In this document: positions 10,913-20,192 of the stretch, in pieces | How the letters are laid out: the number at the start of each line of letters is the position of its first letter | Position numbering within the stretch: the first letter of the stretch is position 1 | Source: an uncultured Cohaesibacter sp. | Lineage (GTDB): Bacteria; Pseudomonadota; Alphaproteobacteria; Rhizobiales; Cohaesibacteraceae | Assembly (NCBI RefSeq): GCF_963678225.1 | Contig: NZ_OY782764.1 | Span: 705,001 to 769,000 of the forward strand | Length of the DNA: 64,000 nucleotides | Direction: 5' to 3' | Notes under the pieces: model-generated | Told to the model about the DNA's origin: nothing | The model's input: only the letters and a program-made list of their open reading frames with translations | The model's database searches: none | Translations under genes and position numbers: made by a program

Positions 10913-11695
10913 GTGAGCTACTCACCTGAGAACATACCGAATACCATGCCGAAAGTCCGCTTCACGAAAAGAGCACGCAAAGCCCTGTTCAGGCAGCTTG
11001 TTCGTCTCAGAAATACCATTGCAGACATCTCTCCGGCATGGCTGCGCCGCTTCTTTGCGCCGATCTATGATTATTTCGAAATGATCTTCATTGATCACGG
11101 CATGTTCAGAACGCCCTATGCCAACCGGCACAAAGTCTCTCCCAATGCCTGGCGCTCTTCCCAACCATGGCCACATCAGGTCCGCTATTATGCGAAGGAT
11201 CTGGGCATCCAGACCATTCTCAACCTGCGCGGCCCAAGGGATTGCGGCAGTGATCGTCTGGAACGCAAGGCCTGCGAGGCCTATGGCATTGATCTGCGGG
11301 ATGATCTGCAGGTCCGCTCGCGTGGTGCCCCTTCGCGGGAGACGATCCTTGGCCTTAAAAGCTATTTCGAGTCCCTGTCTTACCCGATCCTGCTTCACTG
11401 CAAGGCGGGGGCAGACCGGGCAAGCCTAGTCTCAGCGCTCTATCTCATCCTCAAGGAAGATGTGCCTGTCGATGAGGCCCGCGCGCAATTGTCCATGCGC
11501 TATGGCCATTTCAAACAGGCCAAAACCGGTATCCTCGATTATTTCTTTGAGGAATATCTCAGCTACAGCGCCACCCACGACATCTCCTTTTTGGAGTGGG
11601 TAGACACCGTTTATGACGAAGATGCGCTTGAAGCATCATTCAAGTCGGATCGATGGAGCAATTTGATTGTCGACAAGCTGCTGAGACGCGAATAG
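10913..11695 (+). CDS. CX5R-type protein phosphatase-like protein
   Basis: Protein of 260 residues with the active-site loop HCKAGADRAS (Cys163, Arg169), the CX5R signature of tyrosine/dual-specificity phosphatases. An upstream segment RSSQPWPHQVRYYAKDLG with TILNLRG (about 81-106) matches the start of bacterial DSP-like folds. The general-acid Asp is not obvious. A basic N-terminal region of about 45 residues precedes the domain. The start is GTG at 10913 with GAGGGA eight bases upstream; ATG at 10946 is an alternative. It could act on a phosphorylated protein, lipid or inositol; context is not informative. Confidence 0.75.
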   Translation: MSYSPENIPNTMPKVRFTKRARKALFRQLVRLRNTIADISPAWLRRFFAPIYDYFEMIFIDHGMFRTPYANRHKVSPNAWRSSQPWPHQVRYYAKDLGIQTILNLRGPRDCGSDRLERKACEAYGIDLRDDLQVRSRGAPSRETILGLKSYFESLSYPILLHCKAGADRASLVSALYLILKEDVPVDEARAQLSMRYGHFKQAKTGILDYFFEEYLSYSATHDISFLEWVDTVYDEDALEASFKSDRWSNLIVDKLLRRE

Positions 11696-11710
11696 AGGAG
11701 CAGGTGTTCC

Positions 11711-12358
11711 CTACTCCTCGGCTTCCAGCGTCTGGCGCATGACGCGATATTCGCGGCGCTCGTCTTTCAGGCCCTCGATTTTCCATTTCAGATCGGCGAT
11801 CTTCTTCTCATAGGCGTCTATCTCCGCCTTGGCCTTTTCAATGTCCTGATCAGCCGCCTGTTCCTTGTTCTGTACCGCCTCCAAGGCGGCCTGATAGAGC
11901 GCATCCATCTTGGCCAGATAATCATCATTCAAAACGGTCTGCGTTTGCGAGAAGCGTGTGCGCACATGCGAGACAAAGCGCTTGATGCTGATGCTTTCCC
12001 AGTCATCCCCCTCTTCGCGAATGCGTGCATTCTTGGCCACCCAGGCAACATTCTCAGAAATATCCGGCACCATGATCGCCATGCGCAGAAGCGTGAACTG
12101 ATCTTCGGGCGTTTCCTGCTTCTGGGCACTGCCAAAAATCTCGATGGCCAGCGTGCGATCCTCTGTATCGAGTTCGCAAAAACGCGTCACAAAATTATCC
12201 ATGCCCATCTCTTCAAGATCAGCAAGGAATAGTGCATAGAGCGCATCATCCACACGATCCGGCGCCGGATTGCCCTCATCCAGACAGGCAAAAGCCGAGA
12301 TCGTCAAAGACAGGAAGAGGAACAGGCTTGCAACAAGGCTTCGCATAATAAAGAGCAT
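11711..12358 (-). CDS. Secreted coiled-coil protein of unknown function
   Basis: About 215 residues. A signal peptide (RSLVASLFLFLSLTISAFA) precedes Cys-Leu-Asp-Glu; the Phe before the last Ala makes a lipoprotein box unlikely but not impossible. The middle is acidic and alpha-helical, and the C-terminal 70 residues are a charged coiled coil (ADQDIEKAKAEIDAYEKK, then WKIEGLKDERREYR). I do not recognise the family. The frame is open back to 12544, but the extra part is cysteine- and lysine-rich and precedes the signal peptide; starts at 12358 or 12346 are likelier. It is convergent with the phosphatase gene and divergent from pit. Confidence 0.65.
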   Translation of the reverse strand: MLFIMRSLVASLFLFLSLTISAFACLDEGNPAPDRVDDALYALFLADLEEMGMDNFVTRFCELDTEDRTLAIEIFGSAQKQETPEDQFTLLRMAIMVPDISENVAWVAKNARIREEGDDWESISIKRFVSHVRTRFSQTQTVLNDDYLAKMDALYQAALEAVQNKEQAADQDIEKAKAEIDAYEKKIADLKWKIEGLKDERREYRVMRQTLEAEE

Positions 12359-12467
12359 AATCTGAGTGGAATCCGGCGTTGGGTTTTCAACAGGACGAGT
12401 GCACCATGTGCACCCCTTCATGGGCGTCTTCTTTCTTTTAATGCACGGGGTGCGCTTTGGAAATTTT

Positions 12468-12499
12468 ATTTGTCGATTTTTCTGGAAATATCGACAAAT
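12468..12499. repeat. Inverted repeat between the coiled-coil gene and pit
   Basis: ATTTGTCGAT (12468-12477) and ATCGACAAAT (12490-12499) form a perfect 10-base inverted repeat around a 12-base loop. No U-run follows on either strand, and it lies in a divergent promoter region, so an operator or leader structure is more likely than a terminator. It does not look like a PhoB box. Confidence 0.5.
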
Positions 12500-12647
12500 T
12501 TCCGCCACTCCCTTTGTGGCTGACGCCACCAGCAGCCAACTCACTAGCAGAAATTCATCTATGCAAAAAGAACGGTGCTCTTCTTTGAAGTCGATTTGAA
12601 CAAAGAAACATAACCGTCAAGGATGCGAAGAGCTAAAGGCAAGCAGT

Positions 12648-14222
12648 ATGAAGGTTGGAGACTATCTCAAGATAGAAAACGCAACTGATATAAGCAGATC
12701 TGAAGTTGGGCGGCTGGGCACTGCCATTCTTTTCATGGTCGGCGTCATGATCTACGCAGGCACCCAGTTTGCCCATGTAGACCAATCCTTTCTTCTGATC
12801 GCAGCCGCCGTAATCGGCGCCTATATGTCCCTGAATATCGGTGCCAACGATGTGGCCAACAATGTCGGCCCCGCAGTCGGTTCCTTTGCCATGACCATGA
12901 CAATGGCCATTGTCATAGCGGCGGTGTTTGAAGCAGGCGGCGCCATCATCGCAGGCGGCGAAGTGGTTCATACCGTCAAGAAGGGCATCATTGATCCGGC
13001 CGATATTGCCAACACGGATGTTTTCATCTGGGTTATGATGGGAGCCCTCTTGGGCGCGGCCATCTGGCTGAATGCAGCCACATGGCTTGGCGCACCGGTT
13101 TCCACCACGCACTCGATTGTGGGCGGGGTCATGGGCGCCGGGATCGCCAGCGCCGGTTGGGACATCGTCAACTGGGATTCCATGATCAAGATCGCGGCCA
13201 GCTGGGTCATCTCGCCCCTCACGGGCGGCATCATTGCTGCCCTGACGCTTTTCACGCTGAAAAAGCTGATTTTCTTCAAGGATGATCCGGTTACTGCGGC
13301 GCGCAAGGTGATGCCTTACGTCGTCTCGATCATGGCTTGGGCCTTCACCACCTATCTCTGCCTTAAAGGCATCAAGCAACTCATCAAGATCGAGTTTCCT
13401 GCCGCTCTGGCCATCGGTGCTGCCGTGGCTGTGCTTTGCTATTTCATCGTCCGCCCGATGATCGCCCGGGCAACCGATCGTATCGGAGACGGCGCGGATG
13501 GCGTCAACAAGCTTTTCACCATTCCGTTGATCTTTGCAGCGGCCCTCCTAAGCTTTGCCCATGGCGCCAACGATGTGGCCAACGCAGTTGGTCCACTTGC
13601 CGGTATTGTTGAAGTATTGACCGTTTCGGGCGGGGATCATTCTCAGGTTGCCATTCCGCTTTGGGTCATGGTGATCGGCGCTCTGGGCATTTCTTTCGGT
13701 CTGGCGCTGTTTGGTCCCAAACTCATTCATACCGTCGGCTCCGAAATCACCGAGCTGGACCGGTCCCGCGCATTCTGTATTGCGCTGGCTGCGGCCATCA
13801 CCGTGATCATCGCCAGCCAGCTTGGTATGCCGATCAGTTCCACCCATGTAGCACTTGGTGCAGTCTTTGGCGTCGGCTTCTTGCGTGAATTCTTGGAACA
13901 GCGCATGGGCAAGGTCGTCGAGAATGTCCTCGCCAAGCATGTGGGCAGTCCCGATCTGAGCAAGGTGGAACAGGTTTTGGCCGAATTCCGCAATGCCCCG
14001 GCCGAAGAGAAGAAGATCATGCTCGATTCCCTCAAGGCCATGGGGCCTGAGGCCGTGATCTCCGCAGCGCAACGCAAGAAATTGCGCAAGGCCCTCAAGC
14101 GTCAGCTGGTCAAACGCTCGACCTTGCTGAAAATCGCCTCGGCATGGATCATCACCGTGCCCGTTTCCGGCGTGTTGGCTGCCTTGTTCTATTTCGCGCT
14201 CAGAGGCATGATGCTTCCTTAA
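12648..14222 (+). CDS. pit: Inorganic phosphate transporter, Pit family
   Basis: Membrane protein of 524 residues that moves metal-phosphate with protons. The two inverted family signatures are clear: GANDVANNVGPAVGS (about 65-79) and GANDVANAVGPLAG (about 305), each followed by hydrophobic helices, plus TTHSIVGGVMGAG and STHVALGAVFGVG. A soluble loop of about 90 residues (LAKHVGSPDLSKVEQVL to RKALKRQLVKRS) precedes the last helices. ATG at 12648 has AAGG eight bases upstream. An NptA-type transporter gene follows. Confidence 0.92.
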   Translation: MKVGDYLKIENATDISRSEVGRLGTAILFMVGVMIYAGTQFAHVDQSFLLIAAAVIGAYMSLNIGANDVANNVGPAVGSFAMTMTMAIVIAAVFEAGGAIIAGGEVVHTVKKGIIDPADIANTDVFIWVMMGALLGAAIWLNAATWLGAPVSTTHSIVGGVMGAGIASAGWDIVNWDSMIKIAASWVISPLTGGIIAALTLFTLKKLIFFKDDPVTAARKVMPYVVSIMAWAFTTYLCLKGIKQLIKIEFPAALAIGAAVAVLCYFIVRPMIARATDRIGDGADGVNKLFTIPLIFAAALLSFAHGANDVANAVGPLAGIVEVLTVSGGDHSQVAIPLWVMVIGALGISFGLALFGPKLIHTVGSEITELDRSRAFCIALAAAITVIIASQLGMPISSTHVALGAVFGVGFLREFLEQRMGKVVENVLAKHVGSPDLSKVEQVLAEFRNAPAEEKKIMLDSLKAMGPEAVISAAQRKKLRKALKRQLVKRSTLLKIASAWIITVPVSGVLAALFYFALRGMMLP

Positions 14223-14252
14223 GATTTAAGGTGTACTATGTGCGCTTAAAGA

Positions 14253-14289
14253 GACTTCATATCCTCGCAAAAGCAGCAGATATGAAGTC
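14253..14289 (+). terminator. Hairpin between pit and the Na/Pi transporter gene
   Basis: GACTTCATATC (14253-14263) and GATATGAAGTC (14279-14289) form a perfect 11-base stem with a 15-base loop, 30 bases after the pit stop and 28 before the next start. The tail CCCCCTTTC is weak for termination, so it may be a partial terminator or a processing site. Confidence 0.5.
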
Positions 14290-14316
14290 CCCCTTTCAAG
14301 CCACGCGAGGTCACCC

Positions 14317-16158
14317 GTGCTCAAGAAAATACTGCTGCCCCTCATCCTTTCCCTGCTGCTGATCGCCTTCTGGTTTAGTTCAGACTTTCAGGAAATCGCT
14401 GCGGGGGTGGCAGTTTTTCTTTTTGGCATGCTGATGTTGGAAGATGGCTTCAAGCTCTTCTCCGGCGGCTTTCTCGAAAAGATACTGGCCAGAGCCACCG
14501 GCTCAACCTTTCGCTCGATCAGCTTCGGCATCCTCACCACGACCATGATGCAATCGAGCTCACTGGTCTCGGTCATCACCATTTCCTTTCTCTCCGCCGG
14601 ACTCATTTCTCTCATCGCGGGTGTGGGCATCATATTCGGGGCCAATATCGGCACGACCACCGGCGCCTGGCTGGTTGCCGGCTTCGGCCTCAAGGTCAAG
14701 ATTTCCGCCTATGCCATGCCCATGCTGGCTGTTGCCATCGTGCTGGTTTTCCAGCGCAACAAATATTGGCGTGGGGCAGGCTATGTGCTGGCCGGTCTGG
14801 GCTTCCTGTTTCTGGGCATTCATTACATGAAAGAGGGCTTCGAGGCCTTCAAGGACCAGTTCGACCTCACCCGTTTTGCTATGTCCGGCATTCTCGGCCT
14901 CATCGTCTACACACTGGTTGGGTCCGCCGCGACCGTCGTCATGCAATCCAGCCACGCAACCATGGTCCTCATCCTGACAGGTCTGTCAGCTGGTCAGATT
15001 TCCTATGCCAATGCGCTGGCGCTGGCCATCGGCGCCAATATCGGCACGACCATCACGGCGATCATCGGCTCGCTGACGGCCAATTATCAAGGCAAGCGTC
15101 TGGCCCTCGCCCATCTGATCTTCAATCTGGTGACCGCCAGCGTGGCACTGGTCTTCATCAATCAGCTTCGGCAGGCCGTCGACTTTGTCAGCCTGCATGT
15201 GGGCATCGCAGATACGGACTATGCCCTCAAGCTTGCCGTCTTTCACACCATCTTCAATGTGCTGGGGGTAGCCATCATGCTGCCGCTCATGAACTGGTTG
15301 ATCGCTTTTCTCACCCAGCGGATTGCCGAACCCAAGCTCGATATTTCCAAACCCAAATATCTCAATGAAGCGGTCGACGCCTTCCCCGCCACCATCGAGT
15401 TGGCCTTACGTAAGGAAGTGCTGCATTTGCAGGAAAATGCTGTCGAGCTGATCGCCCATGGCCTCAACATCCACCGTCACCAGCTTTATTCTAGCAACGA
15501 CATCGCTCGTACGGTGCAATCCAGTCGCTCCACCTTCGAGTTGGATATCGACGCCCGCTATGAGGCGCGGGTGAAAACGCTCTACTCAGCGATCGTCGAT
15601 TTCACCTCGCGGGTCGGCGACAAGGACATTCCCCACACAGTTCTGGAACGCGCTTACCGGCTGCGCAATGCAGCAACAGCCATGGTGCGTGCCGTCAAGG
15701 CCATCAAACATATGCGGCGCAACGCCAATCTCTTTACCAGCAAACCAATGGGAGCGGCGACAGATCTCTATAATACATTGCGCACGGAAATCGCCCGCAT
15801 TCTTGCCCAATTGCATGCCCTCAACCAAATGGACGAAGACAGTCGGGATAGTGCATGGCTTGAAGAAGAGCTCGCCAAGATCAAGAAGGCCAAGAATGCC
15901 AGCACCCAGCTGGTAGAAGCCCATATCCGTGCCGGAGACCTGGAGATGCAGTCCGCAACGTCCTTCCTTAATGATTCCGACTATGCCTATAACGCCATGA
16001 AAGACTTGCTCAAAGCAGCCAAGGCCATTTATTCCGAGCCGGAAAGCACCGAGGAACAGGTCGAGCGTATCCTCAAATCCGATGAATCCGGCCCTCAGCT
16101 TGGAAAAATCATGGCAGAGCAGGAGCGAGACGGCGAATTTGACGTCCACCCTGTTTGA
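14317..16158 (+). CDS. Na/phosphate cotransporter (NptA/YjbB-like) with PhoU-like tail
   Basis: Protein of 613 residues. The membrane half (about 1-340) has the duplicated QSSS-type motifs of the family, TTTMMQSSSLVSVIT (about 75-89) and VMQSSHATMV (about 208), each followed by IGANIGTT-like segments that bind sodium and phosphate. The C-terminal half (about 350-600) is helical and charged and resembles the PhoU-like regulatory domain found in E. coli YjbB. The start is GTG at 14317 with GAGGT five bases upstream. Export or import direction cannot be told; YjbB exports phosphate. Confidence 0.88.
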   Translation: MLKKILLPLILSLLLIAFWFSSDFQEIAAGVAVFLFGMLMLEDGFKLFSGGFLEKILARATGSTFRSISFGILTTTMMQSSSLVSVITISFLSAGLISLIAGVGIIFGANIGTTTGAWLVAGFGLKVKISAYAMPMLAVAIVLVFQRNKYWRGAGYVLAGLGFLFLGIHYMKEGFEAFKDQFDLTRFAMSGILGLIVYTLVGSAATVVMQSSHATMVLILTGLSAGQISYANALALAIGANIGTTITAIIGSLTANYQGKRLALAHLIFNLVTASVALVFINQLRQAVDFVSLHVGIADTDYALKLAVFHTIFNVLGVAIMLPLMNWLIAFLTQRIAEPKLDISKPKYLNEAVDAFPATIELALRKEVLHLQENAVELIAHGLNIHRHQLYSSNDIARTVQSSRSTFELDIDARYEARVKTLYSAIVDFTSRVGDKDIPHTVLERAYRLRNAATAMVRAVKAIKHMRRNANLFTSKPMGAATDLYNTLRTEIARILAQLHALNQMDEDSRDSAWLEEELAKIKKAKNASTQLVEAHIRAGDLEMQSATSFLNDSDYAYNAMKDLLKAAKAIYSEPESTEEQVERILKSDESGPQLGKIMAEQERDGEFDVHPV

Positions 16159-16180
16159 TCAGCCCCACCGCACCAAAAGC

Positions 16181-16212
16181 AAAAGCCCCGTGCAGACAGG
16201 CACGGGGCTTCC
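16181..16212. terminator. Bidirectional terminator between the Na/Pi gene and fghA
   Basis: AAGCCCCGTGC (16183-16193) and GCACGGGGCTT (16200-16210) form a perfect 11-base, GC-rich stem with a six-base loop. An A-run lies to the left and TT to the right, so it is best suited to ending the minus-strand frm transcript but can serve both converging genes. Confidence 0.85.
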
Positions 16213-16248
16213 ATTGATATGCTTTACTAAGCCTTGGCGGCAGGAAAA

Positions 16249-17079
16249 TCAGGCCTGCAGACCCTTGGCATGATGGGCGATATGATCGCCGATAAAGCTG
16301 GCAATGAAATAGTAGCTGTGGTCATGCCCTCCCTGCATGCGCAGGGTCAGCGGATGGCCAACACGCTTGGCTTCTGCCTCGAAAATCTCCGGCTTCAGCT
16401 GCCCGGCAAGAAAATCATCGGCATCTCCCTGATCAATCAGAATCGGCAGACGCTCCTTAGCCGAAGCCAGAAGCGCGGTCGCATCATGCGCCTTCCACGC
16501 CTCGCGATCATCGCCAAGATAAGCTGAAAAAGCTTTCTCACCCCATGGCACCTGTGTCGGCGCCACGATGGGAGAAAAGGCAGAAACCGCCAGATAAAGC
16601 CCCGGATGGCGCAAGGCCAAGGTCAGCGCACCGTGGCCGCCCATGGAATGGCCCATGATGGAGCGCTTGTCGCTGGCCGGGAAAGTGGCTTCGATCAGGG
16701 CTGGCAATTCCTTGGTGATATAGTCTTCCATCCGAAAGTGCTTTGCCCATGGCTCCTGGGTCGCATTGAGATAGAAGCCAGCTCCCTGTCCCAGATCATA
16801 GGCCTCGTCGTCTGCCACGCCTTCGCCGCGCGGGCTGGTATCTGGCGCCACAAGGATCACGCCATGCTCTGCAGCATAGCGCTGTGCACCGGCCTTGGTG
16901 ATGAAATTCTGTTCCGTGCAGGTGAGGCCCGAAAGCCAGTAGAGTACCGGCAGGTGCTCCCCCTCTTCATGGGCCGGCACGAAGACGGCCACCTTCATAT
17001 CACAGCCGAGCACTTGAGAGGCATGCTGATAAACGCTCTGGGTTCCTCCGAATGAGGCATGTTGTTCGATACGGTCCAT
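16249..17079 (-). CDS. fghA: S-formylglutathione hydrolase
   Basis: Serine esterase of 276 residues that splits S-formylglutathione into formate and glutathione, the second step of glutathione-dependent formaldehyde oxidation. It has the alpha/beta-hydrolase nucleophile elbow GHSMGGHGAL, the oxyanion region YWLSGLTCTEQNF typical of esterase D, and the late Asp and His (QGDADDFL, GGHDHSYYF). ATG at 17079 has GGGGAAA upstream. It follows adhC/frmA by 75 bases on the same strand and ends at the strong terminator at 16181-16212. Confidence 0.95.
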   Translation of the reverse strand: MDRIEQHASFGGTQSVYQHASQVLGCDMKVAVFVPAHEEGEHLPVLYWLSGLTCTEQNFITKAGAQRYAAEHGVILVAPDTSPRGEGVADDEAYDLGQGAGFYLNATQEPWAKHFRMEDYITKELPALIEATFPASDKRSIMGHSMGGHGALTLALRHPGLYLAVSAFSPIVAPTQVPWGEKAFSAYLGDDREAWKAHDATALLASAKERLPILIDQGDADDFLAGQLKPEIFEAEAKRVGHPLTLRMQGGHDHSYYFIASFIGDHIAHHAKGLQA

Positions 17080-17105
17080 GATTTCCCCGATGCTTTGTCA
17101 AAAGA

Positions 17106-17129
17106 GGCGCGGCAGAAAGCCGCCGCGCC
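17106..17129 (-). terminator. Intercistronic hairpin between frmA and fghA
   Basis: GGCGCGGC (17106-17113) and GCCGCGCC (17122-17129) form a perfect GC-rich eight-base stem. No U-run follows on the minus strand, so it probably stabilises or separates the two parts of the message and does not end it. Confidence 0.5.
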
Positions 17130-17154
17130 GAATATGGATGCACTATGTCGGTGA

Positions 17155-18345
<1,191 letters not shown>

Positions 18346-18500
18346 CTATCCTGCCTGGAGTGGTTTCGACGCCGAAAGCACCTCTTTCCCAAGAGATGCT
18401 TTCAAGCTGACAAACCGCGATGTTTCTTTTGCTTTTTTGAGTTTCTGGTCCTGCCGCCTCGAAAACGCCAAGACCGGCCTTCCACACCCTTTGGGTGCCG

Positions 18501-18767
18501 CTATTTCAGATAGTTCCGAACAAGATGAAGCAGTTCCTGTGTTTTCTTGCCGCCGGGGTCATCGGGAAAAACGAATTCCTCCCGAATATGGCTGTCCATG
18601 ACTTCAACCATCAGCCCATTGACGGCGCCCCGCACCGCTGCGATCTGTTGCAGTATCGGCGCACAGTCCGCGCCAGCCTCGATTGCGCGTTCCAATGCTT
18701 CGCATTGGCCTTTGATCTTGCGGACACGCGTGAGAGCACGTTTTTTGTCTTCGGGACTTTTGGGCAT
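18501..18767 (-). CDS. frmR: Formaldehyde-sensing repressor FrmR (CsoR/RcnR family)
   Basis: All-helical DNA-binding protein of 88 residues. It keeps the formaldehyde-sensing residues of E. coli FrmR: Pro2, Cys35 (GADCAPILQQIAAVRGAVNG) and His60 with Glu64 (SHIREEF). Formaldehyde would crosslink Pro2 to Cys35 of a neighbouring subunit and release DNA. It lies at the head of the frm genes, 236 bases upstream of frmA on the same strand, and a matching operator overlaps its own promoter. The gap to frmA holds no convincing gene. Confidence 0.92.
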   Translation of the reverse strand: MPKSPEDKKRALTRVRKIKGQCEALERAIEAGADCAPILQQIAAVRGAVNGLMVEVMDSHIREEFVFPDDPGGKKTQELLHLVRNYLK

Positions 18768-18782
18768 GTTGCATCACCTATT

Positions 18783-18823
18783 CTATACTGGGGTATAGTA
18801 TAAAAAGATACGTAATCCTACAA
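18783..18823 (-). promoter_or_regulatory. frm promoter with FrmR operator
   Basis: The perfect repeat CTATAC-TGGG-GTATAG (18783-18798) has the G-tract flanked by AT-rich arms expected for CsoR-family type II sites. On the minus strand a -35 TTGTAG (18818-18823) is separated by 17 bases from a -10 TACTAT (18795-18800), which overlaps the operator, so bound FrmR would block the polymerase. Confidence 0.75.
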
Positions 18824-18875
18824 CCCCCTTTGCAAGGATTTTTTCTGTCTGCCAAAAGTTCACCAAAGTACAAAC

Positions 18876-18911
18876 AATAAAAACGGGAGAAACGCGCCAA
18901 CGTTCCTCCCG
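18876..18911 (-). terminator. Terminator of the LacI-controlled sugar operon
   Basis: CGGGAGAAACG (18884-18894) pairs with CGTTCCTCCCG (18901-18911) with one mismatch and a six-base loop. On the minus strand it is followed by a T-rich run. It lies 108 bases past the stop of the last operon gene (19020) and upstream of the frm promoter. Confidence 0.8.
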
Positions 18912-19019
18912 CAAATCCGGAAAGTGATTATCCCGGAAAATCAAATTTTCTCAACAATGTTCCCTCTTAGCATCTGGCCGCAAGACCAAATCAAGAAGCG
19001 ACCATAGTCGGCAGGTTGT

Positions 19020-20189
19020 CTATTTCTTGTCTTTTAGAGACACCCAGACGCCGCCCTTGGCTGAAGACTCAAGGCTGGCCTCAACAAATGCCAGACCACT
19101 GACACCGTCATCCGCGTTTGGTACAAGCACTGCAGCTTCATTTGCCTCGATTGCATCGGCGGCATCGCGATAGATATTGGCAAAAGCCTCCAGATAACCC
19201 TCCGGATGCGCTGCCGGAATGCGGCTGCCAGCGACTGCGGCAGGAGTATTCTCAACTCCGTTGCGGCGCAAGAGACGACGCGGCTCGCCAAGCGGCGTAT
19301 ACCACAGCTCTTCCGGCTTCTCCTGCCACCATTCCAGACCACCGGTGGAGCCATAAATGCGCAGCGAAAGATTGTTGCCATTGCCCGCAACCACCTGGCT
19401 GGCCCAGATAGACCCCTTGGCTCCGTTGGCATAACGCAAAAGAATGCTGGCATCATCATCGACCTGTCGACCCGGCACCAGCGCAGTCAGCTCGGCCAAG
19501 ATCTCGGTTGGTTCCACCCCGGCCACAAAAGCGGCCAGATTGTAGGAATGGGTGCCAATATCACCAATGGCGCCACCCTGCCCGGCTTTTTTAGGATCAT
19601 TGCGCCAGTTTGCGCTGGCCGCTTCGGGATCTTCATCCGGCGCGGCAAGCCAGTCCTGAGCATATTCCACCTGAACCCGGCGCAACTCGCCGATGGCGCC
19701 ATTGGCGACCATTTCGCGCGCCTGACGCACCATCGGATAGCCGGTATAGGTGTGGGTCAGAAACAGCGTCTTGCCGGTTCTCTTTACAGTCTCGGCCAAC
19801 ACCTTTGCATCGTCGAGCGATGTGGTCATCGGCTTTTCGCAGATCACATGGAAGCCCGCTTCCAGAGCCGCTTTGGCAACCGGATAGTGCAGGAAATTCG
19901 GCGTGACAATGGCAATCACATCAGGCTTGTCTTCACGACTTGCTTCAGCCTTGATCATGTCCTCATAATTGTCATAAGCCCGATCCGGTGCAATGCCGAT
20001 GGCAACAGCAAAAGCCTTGCCTCGTTCAGGATCGTTATCCAGCGCACCTGCGACCAGTTCATAACGATCATCAATGCGCGATGCGATGCGGTGCACACCA
20101 CCGATAAAGGCAGTAACCCCACCCCCAACCATGCCCAGCTTCAGCTTGCGGTGGCTTTGGATTTGCATATTGGTGTCATTCAAGGCCAT
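19020..20189 (-). CDS. Gfo/Idh/MocA-family sugar oxidoreductase
   Basis: NAD(P)-dependent dehydrogenase of 389 residues. The Rossmann start GMVGGGVTAFIGG (19-31), the EKP motif (118-120, VICEKPMTTS) and the catalytic segment GGAIGDIGTHSYNL (205-218, with Asp210 and His214) are clear. Family members oxidise sugars, glycosides or inositols at a hydroxyl carbon. It is the last gene of the LacI-controlled operon, three bases after the isomerase gene, so the two probably act in sequence on the imported sugar. The exact substrate is not evident. Confidence 0.88.
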   Translation of the reverse strand: MALNDTNMQIQSHRKLKLGMVGGGVTAFIGGVHRIASRIDDRYELVAGALDNDPERGKAFAVAIGIAPDRAYDNYEDMIKAEASREDKPDVIAIVTPNFLHYPVAKAALEAGFHVICEKPMTTSLDDAKVLAETVKRTGKTLFLTHTYTGYPMVRQAREMVANGAIGELRRVQVEYAQDWLAAPDEDPEAASANWRNDPKKAGQGGAIGDIGTHSYNLAAFVAGVEPTEILAELTALVPGRQVDDDASILLRYANGAKGSIWASQVVAGNGNNLSLRIYGSTGGLEWWQEKPEELWYTPLGEPRRLLRRNGVENTPAAVAGSRIPAAHPEGYLEAFANIYRDAADAIEANEAAVLVPNADDGVSGLAFVEASLESSAKGGVWVSLKDKK

Positions 20190-20192
20190 GGT

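Noticed and set aside
12468-12499. ATTTGTCGAT inverted repeat as a PhoB box for pit
   Set aside because: It lacks the direct CTGTCAT-type repeats of a Pho box; it was kept only as an unexplained inverted repeat.
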